A stretch of 64,000 nucleotides of DNA from Lytechinus variegatus (GCF_018143015.1 NC_054755.1:8487124-8551123); one strand, 5' to 3'. Counted from the first letter of the stretch, positions 23,097 through 35,462 are shown. A program made the numbers and translations. Notes: generated from the sequence alone by a model not told the origin.

Positions 23097-26000
23097 CTGG
23101 GTGACCTACAATCCCAAAGCAGTCGACCGATCACTGGACTGGCTCCGTGTGAACGAGTGTTGGAAACATGGTTTGGGGAGCATTTCATGTAACAAAATAG
23201 CCTGCGATTGTCACTGGCTTTCATTATAAGCTACTGAAATCCTTGCATATGATTGGCTGAGAGCAAGGTAGTAGGTGGAAATCAAATGAAAGGCTCCTCC
23301 CATCAAAATGCCTACATGACTACTGCAAGAAAACATTCAAGCGCTCTGTGAGTTCAAACAGGATTAGCATTCTTGTTGTTCGGCATTGGTAATATAAGTA
23401 TGGGTCTTTATACAAGACTGTATCCATTAAAGCCAGCTTGATTTGAACTAATTTGTGTTTTTTCTCTATTTATTTTCTACCTACTTGTATCTAAGATACC
23501 TTACAACATTGTGTGTGAACAAGCTCGAAAAATTAATGCAGTAAATGTAGCATATTATTTTTGCCGACAAACCTTGAACACATTGATCTGCATTTTATTG
23601 ATTTCACCCATGTCTGTGTGTTTCTCACAATTTGCCCATTTTCTAGAGTGGTTCCCTATTGATTCATTTGTTCAGTTATTTGTAAAAAAAAATAGGATTT
23701 ATATGTAGCTGTTTGGGATTCTGTTTTCCTGTATGTACATTGACTCTGGTACTCAGCAAAGATTTCTGAAAGAACTGGTTACACAAAACTAATTGTGCAT
23801 TGTGGTCAATGCAATACATCATATAGATAAGTTCTATGATCAATAGCTAGGGTTTGTGTTAAAGACTTCTTGGTATGGCATTGAGGTTAGGATTTGAGGG
23901 TGAGAAGCTTTACAAGGGGTCATTGGAATATGCCAGGTTCATGAAAATGGCAAACACAAATATAATGCCATGCTTTTCACGTACAGATATCACCACTTTA
24001 TGTCATCGTTTTGTAGCCTACTATATTCTAAATATTTAGGTAAACTATTTATTCATTTTGTAGCTTATATATTATTAAAAGAGTAATATATCTTTGTAGA
24101 GTGATTTTTTTTAATATTCATTTTGGGTGCTAAATGATTTTATTTGGCAATATCTGAATATATCAGGCTTTATTGAAGAATAAACACAGGTATTGTAAAG
24201 AGACAATAGCTGTGAAATATAAAGCAAATTATGAATGTTGTCTTGTAACTTCTACTTCTACCGAAAATATGTCTAATTGGGAAAGAACGTTTACATGAAA
24301 GTGGCGCACACAAAAATGATGGTAATGGTTTCTATCCAAGAGTAGTATTGAAATTTATAGTATGTTTGCATTAGTGTATACATATATATTTTAATATTTG
24401 GATAGCCATCACTTCCAAAATCTACATGTTCAATTTGACATTAATTTACCACTTATTTGGAACATGTACAAAGAGGTAAATGAGTTTGCGATGTTTGGTG
24501 CAATTTCGATACATGATCATGAAGATTTTTAATGCCGATGTGTGCGTAAATGAGGGTGATATTAAGAAAGGGGCCAATGATGTGTGATTAAAAAAATGGA
24601 AACAAAAATAATATAACAGTGTTCTTTCATTTTGAGTTCAAAAAAAAGTTTTTGTGCTATGTGATGGTTAGAATTTCTATAATTTTGATTAGGTATGAAA
24701 ATTGAATGGACTCGATACATTTATTTACATTCCATTAATTTCTTGTGAGGATGATTATTAAATATTACTAAAGGAGGATGGGAAGGAAACATACTGTGTT
24801 TTATGTTGCATTTAATAATTTTTTTGTGTCAAAAAGCATTTCAAAGAACATGAGATGTTTGCATATACATGCATGCATACATGTATATGTTTTCAAAGTC
24901 TAGTCTGCATTTCAAACTGCAAAGAAATTCCCAATAAATGTTTGTAGAACAGATACATTCGTGTACTATAGGATCATACGAAGAATATGATTACAGTGTA
25001 GCCTTGGCAACGTGTGTAGAAGGTGAATATTCCATTTTGGTTATGTACCATCTGCCAGTACGGGAGGAAAAAGAGTAATAAATAACGACTGAAATATCGT
25101 GGATCATTAATTTTCAGTTTTACTTGTTTTTCGACATACCAAGTCATATATTTCATATGACTTCAAATTTGCACTGCTCTCATTAGTCTATATAAAATTA
25201 TTGATCATATTGATGTGCCGCGTACATGTATTTGTTAAAATGGTAACTTCTGTCACAAGTACTCTGTACTGTACAGATAATTAAAAGTCTTATTTTGAAA
25301 TTGATAGACAAATCACTGTGGGTTATCAGTTTGAGCAACTCAAATTTTTATTAATCATTTTCTATATATATATATGTGTGTTATACAGACTTGGTCATTG
25401 AAGGATTTCTTTTTAAACAGATAACATTATAAATGTAGTTTTTTTGTATAAAATATGAATAATTAAGAATCTTTAGACCTGTATGATATAAAATACCATC
25501 ACATTGGAGGTATGATGATTATACATGTAGATGACATTTCCGAGCAATCTCGTAAAAAGGATGGTGACCAGAATTTGTTTTGACTATGTAAATAAATCAT
25601 ATTTTCCTTCCACCATGCTACTCTGCAAATTTAACTTAACAAATGGTGGTAGATTGCGCTGAGAAATAGAGTACATGTACGTTGTTTTTCTTATGGTGGG
25701 TGTTTGTGTGTTTGTGAACTATTAAGTGTACAGTTATGACGATATGCCAAAAGATATGTTTATTTTTTTGAAGAGTGAATGAGATTATTGTGGTGGATTT
25801 GTGTGTACTAAGCCTTGACAATATGCACTAGTAGAACAGGTTTGGGAGAAGATGTTCTATGACAAAATTTTGAAAACCAAATAAATTTCTGATTTATGAG
25901 TAGCGCCATTAGTTTTTAGCTTCAGTTTACAAAGTAAAAAATAACGAGTTAATATATCTACAGATATTCAAGAGAATTGGTATGTCTCTGCATAAGGTCT

Positions 26001-28214
26001 CAAAGCATTAGGCCATTCATGAAAAGGTATCAATTGTAGCCTTATTTGACCAGTTTTTTTTCTTCAAATTGGCAGTATTTTTTTCAACAACATTTATTTC
26101 CCGAATAAAATTCAGTCTGTCTCGTAAAATATTCATGGAATCAATATGGACCAGTTTGCTAAGAATGTATTTGTTACAATCCGGGAGATCTGGAGTCTGC
26201 AGGTAAAAAAAATGTTGCCAATTTGTAATGAACATGTGACAGAATTATATTGGTTTAAGGTTAAATGTATACAATATATTGTTGAATACCAAACCATGCC
26301 AATGCAAACATGGTCAGAAATCCTATTATAAAAGCATTCAATGTTTATAGAATACTGTTTGAAATGGTAAAGCGATGCTAATGAATATGAATATTGAAAT
26401 GGAAATCTTTCCACCTTAATTAATATAAAAAATCCTTTATCATATTTCTGCTTTATGATTTCAGAATCTATTTAGGTCTCTTTGCAAATTGGTAGTGTTA
26501 ATATATAAATGATGACCTTTATTTTCTTTTCCGATGTGATTATGTGTGGAAACATAATATAAAATGATATTCAAATATTTGTGAAATTTAGCAAATGCAA
26601 CCCTCTATGTAATGATATCTCCTACCATCACGCTGCCATGTGATCAGATTTAGAGATGTTTTTTTCTTCAGTTAATTATATTTTTGCAGCTGCATACTTT
26701 TGTTTATATTTATATATCATCATAACAGATCAACTTAACTTCAGACCTTTTTAGCATTTTAGTCCATGTCAATTAGATAAGAATGATTTAATCCAGTAAT
26801 GCATAAAAGTTCAAATGGATTGAACAACGGCCATTATGTTCTTAGTCAGCAAGTGTTAGTTATTCAATCCCAAACTTTCTGACTCAAATTTTTTCTATGT
26901 ACAAATTTACTGGATGACTTAAGAGATACCATGGTAACAGACGAGACTGAAGGTAGCGGAAGATTGTACTATTAGTATTCATGAAATATCGATCATGAAT
27001 TGGAATAAACGCAACGTAGATCAGAAAACAGTACATTAAATGAGTAACTTTTGTATATCTCCCCTTTGCTACTGCTATGAAGAATATTTGGGTATTATTC
27101 TAAAATGAATATCTGACTGTATTATTTGGATAATGTTAATAAATGAGTATTATGAGACTGAATGTCATTATTATGTAATATATTATTGGTAGTGGTCCCA
27201 TTTCTCTCACATGCATATTTTTTAACCATTGACGACGTTTGTTTGATGATTATACTGTAGAGATAGCGAAATGAAGGTGAAAACTATCTATTCTGCCATA
27301 CTTTGGCAAAAGGAAGCATGTTACATGAGCATAATTTTGTTGTAAATGAGCAATGTGTGTTCGCCATTTACATAGGCATCGATGCAATTTAACAGCACAT
27401 TTTCTTCAATGTCTTTTATAGAATGATCATTTCTTCCCCAAATTTTGCCTGAACGTGCAACGTACAAAGTGTGTTTCAGACACAACAATAACTCAAATTT
27501 GACTGATGTGTCACTTGCTTCCTTTTGCCAAAATTGGGCAGTAATACCAATAAGACAAATAAAATTGAGGCATGTCATACTGTACTGTGCCATGTCGTAA
27601 ATCTATGACATCTTGAGTTTTTGTTGCTTGCTTTTGTTCTGCGATTTTAATTTTATATATGCCAACACTGATGATGAAAGAGAATGAGGTTGGGGGGGGA
27701 GGGCGGAGTGACGATCTGACCGGGAATGGGTAAATGTCGAGCCAGGCTTTGACACATCCTCCTTTCTATGGATATATGTATGTATATGCCAACAAATAAA
27801 CTTATTTGCACTCTAGCTGATGTATCAGCTCACAACTTGCAGGAGCTGCAGAAATTGGGAGAAGGCTGGAGGCTTTTTGAAAATCTCTTTGTGAATTATA
27901 GAATCACCTTAAATACAATCATTAATGGATTCAATTTATTTTTTAGTATTAGCCAAAACTCTATTGAAAAATCAAGATATTTCTATCTAATGAGATGCTT
28001 GAAGATAATTGTTTATATATTTTATTAAAAAAATTGAAGAGACATTGGCATTAATGTATCTCATTTTGTTAAAAACAAAATCCAAATTGTCAAAGGACCA
28101 ACTCTTTTTTTTTGCTAAACATGGAAATTAATTGATCAGTTTGATGACTCATATGATTTAAGCTAAAACTTATTATCATCTTAATAAAAAAATAGATAAA
28201 AATCTGGAACATCA
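23097..28214. other. AT-rich 3' UTR and intergenic region
   Basis: No exon with splice borders and no long frame were found. It has few repeats apart from the fragment at 23229-23271 and a short TATATA run near 25365. The proximal part is probably 3' UTR of the DOCK gene; where transcription ends is not visible. Confidence 0.6.
24179..24184 (+). terminator. Candidate poly(A) signal of the DOCK gene
   Basis: AATAAA followed by GT-rich sequence (TGTTGTCTTGTAAC) ~50 nt downstream. Other AATAAA copies occur near 24932, 25590 and 25880, so the end used is uncertain. Confidence 0.3.
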
Positions 28215-28465
28215 ACAGCAGGACATACAATACACTAACCATCCAAACACACTTGTAGAAGGGGGTGGGGTGGGAGTCTTGTTAAGTAGCTCCAGTGCCC
28301 CCCTCCCCCAAAAAATTAAAACCAAGAAAAAGAAAAGGACAGAAAGAATGGTAAAGTATGATATTATTTCTATATATTATCTCAAAATCTATCACATCAA
28401 TCTGTCAAATCTTTGCTTGCTCGCAATTTGTTTTTGCCTGATGCGCCATATCTTGCTTCCTTATT
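28215..28465. repeat. Direct repeat left of DR1 element copy 1
   Basis: CCATCCAAACACACTTGTAG, CTCAAAATCTATCACA and CTTGCTCGCAA recur in the same order at 29630-29870, on the other side of the DR1 element. Confidence 0.7.
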
Positions 28466-29575
28466 TTTGTCTCACCTGCGAAGCAAAGTGAGACTATAGG
28501 CGCCGCTTTGGCGACGGCGACGGCGGCGGCGGCGGCGTCAACATCAAATCTTAACCTGAGGTTAAGTTTTTGAAATGACGTCATAACTTAGAAAGTATAT
28601 GGACCTAGTTAATAAAACTTGGCCATAAGGTTAATCAAGTATTACTGAACATCCTATTAGAGTTTCATGTCACATGACTAAGGTCAAAGGTCATTTAGGG
28701 TCAATGAACTTAGACCATGTTGGAGGAATCAACATCGAAATCTTAACCTGAGGTTAAGTTTTTGAAATGTCATCATAACTTAGAAAATATATGGACCTAG
28801 TTCATGAAACTTGGACATAAGGTTAATCAAGTATCACTAAACATCCTGCATGAGTTTCACATCACATGACCAAGGTCAAAGGTCATTTAGGGTCAATGAA
28901 CTTTGGCCGAATTGGGGATATCTGTTGAATTCCCATTATAACTTTAAAAGTTTATGGATCTGATTCATGAAACTTGCACTAATAGTAATCATGCATCACT
29001 GAAAATTTTGTGCAAGTTTCAGGTCTCATGATTAAGGTCAAAGGTCATTTAGGGTCAATGAACTTTGGCCGAATCAGGGTTTCTGTTGAATTACCATCAT
29101 AACTTTGAAAGTTTATTGGTCTAGTTCATTAAACTTGGACATTAGAGTAATCAAGTATCACTGAACATCCTGTGGGCGTTTCAGGTCACATGACCAAGGT
29201 CAAAGGTCAATGAACTTTGGCCGAATAGGGTATATCTGTTGAATTACCATCATAACTTTAAAAGTTTATGGATCTGATTCATGAAACTTGTACATAAGAG
29301 TAATCAAGTATCACTGAACATCCTGTTCGAGTTTCAGGTCACATTATCAAGGTCAAAGGTCATGTAAGGTCAATGAAATTTGGCCATGTTGGGTTTTTTG
29401 TTGAATAACCATCATATCTCTGTAAGTTTATTGGTCTAGTTCATAAAAAGTGGACATAAGAGTAACCATGTATCACTGAACATCTTGTGCGAGTTAGAGT
29501 AGTGTTCAAAGTCAGCACTGCTGCTATATTGAACCGCGTGATGCAGGTGAGACGGCCAGAGGCATTCCCCTTGTT
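28464..29575 (+). mobile_element. DR1-array element, copy 1
   Basis: Starts TTTTTGTCTCACCTGCG and ends GCAGGTGAGACGGCCAGAGG, with GTCTCACCTGC and GCAGGTGAGAC as inverted ends. Inside are five subrepeats, each with a perfect AGGTCAAAGGTCA (28681, 28873, 29035, 29197, 29350), and a CGG-rich tract near 28510. No coding frame. Full copies are at 42851 and 44286; a decayed copy is at 35463. Confidence 0.85.
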
Positions 29576-29589
29576 TTTTGTTCATTACA

Positions 29590-29880
29590 CCACTGAGTGG
29601 CTCAAATTATCACAAAAACCTCAACTAGCCATCCAACCACACTTGTGGAGGGTGGGGGCAGTCTTTCATAGTAGCTCCAGTGGTGTACAGATGGGGGACC
29701 TAATCCCCCCCCCAAAAAAAAAAAAAATTAAGACCAACAAAAAAGAGAGAAGGGTGAAGTATAATATTTTCTGAATATTATCTCAAAATCTATCACAAAA
29801 TTTGATTTTCCTAATAAAAATATCACTTATTTTTCACTTGCTCGCAACTGATATTTGTCTGATACGCCACACTTCGCCCC
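29590..29880. repeat. Direct repeat right of DR1 element copy 1
   Basis: Second copy of the 28215-28465 sequence (CATCCAACCACACTTGTGG to ACGCCACACTTCGCC). Confidence 0.7.
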
Positions 29881-29909
29881 CTCAGAATTTGTGGCTCATT
29901 ACACCAACT

Positions 29910-30630
29910 TGAATCGAACAACGCAAAATATTGCTTTTAGCCTAAAACCCAAGACTACACACGTACACGAGACACAATTCTAAACAATCAGAATATGCAA
30001 AATAATTTGTGATTATACATGTATCCTACCTTTTCTATGTTCCTCCATACAAACAAAATTCAAAATCAATTGATTGTATAATCCACTTATATATAATCCT
30101 GGAGCTGTAAGAAAAGATGGGTAGTACAAAATAATACTTTTTTTTACATTCAGTACAGTGTAGTTATCCTTTATTGAGATTTCCATGGCACCAAATTAAC
30201 GCATGCGCTTTTCCATCTCGCATTACTTCCTTTTGTGACGCAACAATGTCTATCCTTCATTGCGCGAATGATCATTGACGTCACAATGCCTGGTCAATCT
30301 TCTCGCGCATTGACGGATTTGTATTGTTGCGTCACAAAAGGAAGTCATGAGAGATGAAGAAGCGCATGCGTCAGTCTGGTGCTATGGAAATGTGAATACA
30401 TGTAAATCATAACCAGTCTAATGCAGTAGTTGTACCCATCTTTTCTTACAGCTCCGGATTACATAAAAGGGGATTATACAATCAATGGATTTTGAATTTT
30501 ATTTATAATGGAGGAATACACAAAAGGTAGGATATCATCACAAATTATTTTGCATATTCTGACTCAGCATTGTGTAAATAGCAATGGCTTTTAAGCTTAC
30601 AACGTATTATTTTGCGTTGTTCAATTTCGG
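29910..30630. mobile_element. Large palindrome (~720 bp)
   Basis: CAGAATATGCAAAATAATTTG at 29989 is answered by CAAATTATTTTGCATATTCTG at 30542, and GAACAACGCAAAAT by ATTTTGCGTTGTTC further out. The arms meet at ATTGACGTCACAATGCCTGGTCAAT, with the loop near 30282. No frame. It behaves as a foldback element. Confidence 0.85.
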
Positions 30631-30960
30631 TTACTCTTTCAGTGGAAATAATGAGCTACTTTACCAATTTTGTTTCATCGATCCTTTCTTTTCTGATATT
30701 AACACCTATCTTCTGTTTAAATCATTCGCTGGCCTCGCAGTTTCCTGTGGAAATCAAGGCTGTCTGTCCTGTCTCTTGCACCAGGACTTACGTTTACTTC
30801 CTCAAATCCTTCCCAGTGCTCCTCTTGATAGTGCATTTGATTCTGAATCCACCGGACTGTTCGAGGGAGGGTATTTCATCATTATTTTTGTCAGACCGTA
30901 AGTTTTCAGATCTGACAAGTTTCCTTGGTTTTGATTGACTGAGAGGGAATGTTACAGTGG

Positions 30961-32977
30961 CAGGGGCGGATCCAGCCTTCGCCAATAGGGGGGGGGGCAG
31001 AAATTTTTTTCAGCCATATTTTCCCCGATCGGCCGCTCGAATGTTATTTTTTTGACAGTTTTACCTAAGGAATTGAAAGTCTAAGCACTTTTTGTAACTT
31101 AACACAATAGGTATATAATATAACTAAGCAATCGATGCGAGCCCGAAGCGTGAGCAAAAACATTTGAGATTTAGATTCTGAACGAGACACTTTATTCAAG
31201 TTTTGTAAATCATGAAAAGGATGAGTAAATGGGGATCCAATGCGAGCGCAGAGCGCAAGCAGAAAATTTTTAGATACGTTTTGAACTGATCGAAAACGTA
31301 CTTTTTACACTTTGAATAAAGTGAAAAAGTACTCCTGAAGTCGGACATTCAACCTGTCCGAAACGTCGAGTCTCTCTACTACTCATCATCTCTACTCGCC
31401 AACTCAAGCCAGCATCTCCTCATCAGCTCTACCACTCAAGCTGTTCTCACTCAACATTCCTTCTGGTTTACAGTCCTTTTCAGGACTATTTTCAAGAAAG
31501 AATACTCTACTCTCAAATCTCCACCTTCTCGCCTATTCACTTCTTCTCTTCTTCTATCCACTGTTTTTATAACACTCCACATGGTGTACCGTAAACCACA
31601 TCAGCAATTGTACTTTTTATGAACTGCTTGCACTTGGCCATGAAGACGTTACATATTTCAACATTCAAATATGCGAGCGCGAATCGCGAACTGAAAAAAA
31701 AAATGACATTTCTACATAAAGAATGTGAAATTTTAATAAAGTTTTATAATCGTTAACAGGATAGGTATATAACTAAACAATTGTTTCGAGCGCGAAGCGA
31801 GAGCGGAAAAAATCGAGATTTAGACGGGACACTCGATTGTTTTTTAAATCATGAAAAGAATGAGTAATAGAGGATCGTGCTACATTAATATTGCGAGCAC
31901 AAAGCGAGAGCAAAAAAGTTTTTATATTGGGTTCTGAAACTGGAGAATGATTTACAAGTTGACTATCTGAATAAACATGCGCGTGTGTTTCACTTTAGAC
32001 CTAGAATCTAGGCACTCTAAATCTTATGTCATGAAAATCACAGCTAGCGCGAAGCGCGAGCTTAATCTATTTGATATTCCGATCTGTAAAAAAGAGTCAA
32101 TATTTCAAGCACTATAGGAAAATTGTGAGGTGGATATGGATCGCACTTTATAAAGAGCATATATTTTTTAATTGTTATTACTGAGTTTTAACATAGGAAC
32201 GGGATATTCTTGGGAGATGCATATGAAAATGATGACAATTTTCCTGTTCCTCTTGCTAAGTGCGACATGAAACAAGATTAGGGAAAATTTAATTATCAAA
32301 TTAATATCTTATTCATTATTATAAGGAGCGAAATCTGATATTATTGCCTGAAACTGGACATTTCAAGCACTTTTTAAAATTATGAATAGGATGCATCAAG
32401 TTTACATAATTTAACCATTAATGCGAGTGCAGATCGCGAGCCAAAAATTGTTATAAATTGTCATGAAAAGGGGATTTTAAGTAGTTTGTTGTATAATCAA
32501 TATTGAGAAATAAACATAACTCGCTAATCAAAATGCGAGCGTGCAGCGCTAGCTGATACATTTTGACATTCAGACCTGAAAAGGGATATTTTGGAACTTT
32601 ATGGAATACACGAAAATAATACCGGATAAATCAAAATTTGCGAGCGCGCAGCACGAGCAGAAAATGTAAATATTCAGACCATGAAATATGTTTTGTACAG
32701 TATATTGACTTCCAAACTTGATATTTAGACTCCATATTGAACAAGATATGAAAATACTGAACAGGCAATGCAAGCGCGAAGCGCAAGTGAAAAGTTTATA
32801 TAGTGACATGAAAGGTTATTTTTATTGTCCAAGTCTTCCCCTTTTCTTTTTTATTCACTTCCTCCTCTTTCTTTTCCCTCCTCTTTCCCCCTTTTTTTCT
32901 TTCTTTCCTTTTCCCCCTTTTTTGCTCCGCCAAGGGGGGGGGGGCGGGCCCCTCGCCCCCTGGATCCGCCTTTGCTA
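30961..32977. mobile_element. 2-kb element with GCGGATCCAG ends and GCGAGCGCGAAGC repeats
   Basis: The ends CAGGGGCGGATCCAG and CTGGATCCGCCTTTG are inverted repeats (13 of 15). The inside carries about ten degenerate copies of a palindrome-like GCGAGCGCGAAGCGCGAGC, at intervals of roughly 80-350 bp (near 31137, 31240, 31674, 31788, 31893, 32045, 32421, 32534, 32640, 32772). No protein frame. CT-rich and G-rich runs lie at the right end. Confidence 0.75.
31335..31370 (+). other. Stem-loop followed by GAAACGTC
   Basis: CTGAAGT, then CGGACA with a 7-nt loop and TGTCCG, then AAACGTCGAGTC. The layout recalls hammerhead-type motifs carried by some retroelements (CUGA ... GAAA), but the core after CUGA deviates. 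Confidence 0.3.
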
Positions 32978-33179
32978 TGGTAACTGTAGGATAAAACGTC
33001 CGACAAGTCCTTTCATGAAACGCTCCCCTGGCCTGATCTCTCACATTATGCCTGTGCCTTGTTTTGTGTAGCACATATTGATGGCGGGCATTTTCCAACA
33101 CTTTCCGAGCCGACCGCATGCGGCAATTCTTGTATAAGTTTACCTTCAGATAATCAAGCTCTGTTGAAATAAATAGCAC

Positions 33180-33888
33180 AAACACACACACACACGTCAC
33201 CCACCCTCACACAACCCCCCTGCACACATTGCCCCCCCCCCCCACCCCGCCAGGTAGAATAGGTGTCAAGCAATTGGTTATTATTACATTTTCATATTCA
33301 GATTTTTTTTTCTTTTTCAAAATCTTTATCGTTAACATAACTTCAAATTAAGTCAATCGAATCTACAAAAATGAAAATACAATATTTCATAAAGGCCCTT
33401 ACAAAAAAAAAAGAAATAGCGTACATGCACCACCCATCACCGGTTCTCTCATGTGCATATCACCCGTGCTAAGCTGAAACACAAGTTTCATAAATACTAA
33501 CTTTAAAAAAAAATCATATCCGATTTCAAAGGAACTTTCTCGTTTATGTAGGACCTATGCTAAGTGTTATACTTTCTCTATTTTTGTTCAAATCGAGTTG
33601 TTGTTGGGTTAGAAAGCCTTTAAAGTCTGTGGTACAGTGAACATCAATTATTTAGTGCAACGTCACCTAATAATTTTCAGAGCCCCGAATCACAAAAATA
33701 ATTGATTTGCTATGATCGCCGACCCGGGGTGTGGCCATGTGGGTGGCAGTTGCTTGCACAAGCTTTTATATCGATTGTAGGCATCTGTACATAGCTTGTG
33801 TAGAGGTGACAAAACCCTTGGCACAGCTGCTGTGCAACTCCAACACGCGTCGAACTGAAAAATAACCACCTTCATTCTGACAGTACTG
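33180..33888. other. Intergenic stretch upstream of the sulfotransferase
   Basis: A (CA)n run at 33180-33198, a poly-C run at 33232-33243 and AT-rich DNA follow. The promoter or 5' exon of the sulfotransferase probably lies here, but no clear TATA or initiator could be chosen. Confidence 0.4.
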
Positions 33889-35136
33889 TTGATTGTAATC
33901 CTCAATACAGTTTCTGGTGATCAGCTTGTGGTTTGGTTGAGGTTGGCTCCTATAGCAATCATGGCCCTGTATCCTCTCTGCAGATCAAATATGCTGACTT
34001 GTACATGCATGACATTGTTAATATTGGTTGTTTTGGAGGTGAGCCTATCGATTGTTTGCGTTTTATTCAGAAAACAAAACATGGAAAACCCTGCCTACTA
34101 TATAGAAGAAATTCCAGTAATTAAAGCCGGAATCGGTGATGTCAGAACAATGGCACTTGATAAACCGAACGAACACCCTCCCTTCCTTGTTCTAATGGCG
34201 CAATGGCGCACAGGGTCCACTCTGCTCGGGCAGCTTTTCAATCAGAATCCAGAACTCTTCTACATCTTCGAGCCACTCTGGCCAGTAACGAAGTTAGGGA
34301 AATTCAAGAATGTGACTGAATGTAAAGAAATATCTAGAAATATTATTCGTGGATTCGCCAAGTGTGAGTTTCAACCTAACTTTGTGAAGGTCTTACGTAG
34401 CTGGGGAGGTGTTCCCCACAATAAAGGTCTATGCTTGAATACTAGATCTTGTAGAATGGATTCCGCGGAAGTCCTCGGGAACTTCTGCAAGTCATTTAAA
34501 GGCAGACTTGCCACAAAGCTCATTCGCGCTGATCTAGAGCTTCTGAAGCCGCTGGTTGTTGAGGATGAAATTAATCTTAGAATCATTCATCTCGTACGTG
34601 ATCCCCGGGGGGTTTCTGCATCAAGAATCCATTACTTGGAACACGTGAAAACGGATATTGTGGCAAAAGTGCGGCAGTTCTTTCCTCATTCAGGACGTCT
34701 CATGCCCCTTGGTCTCTTCGATAACGATGCCATGCCTAAATATATGCGTGACTTCCGGAAAAAGTACAGTAGGCCTATGGGCAATCCAACAGTTCAAGAG
34801 CTATGCAGATGGATGAGGGAAAACACTTTTTCTTCAGCCTCTCTGCCTCTATGGTTACGCGGACGATACCTTTTAATCAAGTATGAGGACTTTGCCGAGT
34901 CACCATTGACAGAAACGCAAAGGATCTACGATTTCATAGGGATGCCTCTTACACGAGATCTCAAGAGATTTGTCAACGAGACTACCCATCCTAAATTCAG
35001 CGACACCAATACATTTGGAACTTCTAAGAATTCGAAAAATACAGCAAAACAGTGGATGAACGACCTTACTGTACTTGAAGAGAGGCAAATCCTACAAGAA
35101 TGTTTGGATGTTCTTCAGCTTCTGGGATACGCATAA
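33889..35136 (+). CDS. Golgi carbohydrate 6-O-sulfotransferase (Gal/GlcNAc/GalNAc type), single exon
   Basis: The longest frame has 415 codons. The real start may be Met25 (33961) or Met35 (33991), since the membrane anchor begins near residue 36 and TCCTATAG at 33947-33954 could be a splice acceptor just upstream of Met25. Residues ~36-60 (MTLLILVVLEVSLSIVCVLF) form a type II signal anchor, followed by a short stem. The 5'-phosphosulfate-binding motif is LMAQWRTGSTLLGQLF (R107-T111). The 3'-phosphate-binding motif is RIIHLVRDPRGVSASR (R237, S245). LLIKYEDFAESPL and the ending LQLLGYA are typical of the CHST1-7 group. N-glycosylation sequons are NVT (141) and NET (363). Such enzymes move sulfate from PAPS to C6 of a sugar in glycoproteins or proteoglycans in the Golgi lumen. 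The acceptor sugar cannot be told from sequence. No frameshift or poly(A) tail suggests a retrocopy; family members often have a single coding exon. Confidence 0.92.
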   Translation: MIVILNTVSGDQLVVWLRLAPIAIMALYPLCRSNMLTCTCMTLLILVVLEVSLSIVCVLFRKQNMENPAYYIEEIPVIKAGIGDVRTMALDKPNEHPPFLVLMAQWRTGSTLLGQLFNQNPELFYIFEPLWPVTKLGKFKNVTECKEISRNIIRGFAKCEFQPNFVKVLRSWGGVPHNKGLCLNTRSCRMDSAEVLGNFCKSFKGRLATKLIRADLELLKPLVVEDEINLRIIHLVRDPRGVSASRIHYLEHVKTDIVAKVRQFFPHSGRLMPLGLFDNDAMPKYMRDFRKKYSRPMGNPTVQELCRWMRENTFSSASLPLWLRGRYLLIKYEDFAESPLTETQRIYDFIGMPLTRDLKRFVNETTHPKFSDTNTFGTSKNSKNTAKQWMNDLTVLEERQILQECLDVLQLLGYA

Positions 35137-35462
35137 AACTCAACAGAAAAACCCGCGAGCATGTTGAGAGTGGTATATAGTACTGTTGTGAGCTTATAAC
35201 GAAAATGTTATATTATGTCAACAAAATTTTACAAATAGGAATTATTTTCGACTCCTTTGAGGCTTGTGTCCGGCTAGTGACCTTCAAATATGATTTAAAA
35301 ATGACATACTTTTGGTAGATTTGGAAACAGTTTTTGGCTCTCCTGTAAATTTGAGGTGGGGGACGATTCCCCCCTTATTTTTTTTGTTGATAACCTTTTT
35401 TTTATTTTGCTTCTCAAAAAATTTGGTGGTCCCCCCTAAATTTTTTGGCTTCCGCCGCCAAG

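Larger units (their letters stand above)
30862..33040. mobile_element. Split small TIR element containing the 2-kb insertion
   Basis: The left part 30862-30960 (TATTTCATCATTATTTTTGTC ... GTTACAGTGG) and the right part 32978-33040 (CTATGGTAACTG ... GAAACGCTCCCC) together match the intact element at 62306-62472. The intervening 30961-32977 is a separate element. Confidence 0.7.

Noticed and set aside
23229..23271. Conserved regulatory element in the DOCK 3' UTR
   Set aside because: The same ~43 bp occurs inverted at ~1399-1441 inside a small TIR element, so it is a repeat fragment.
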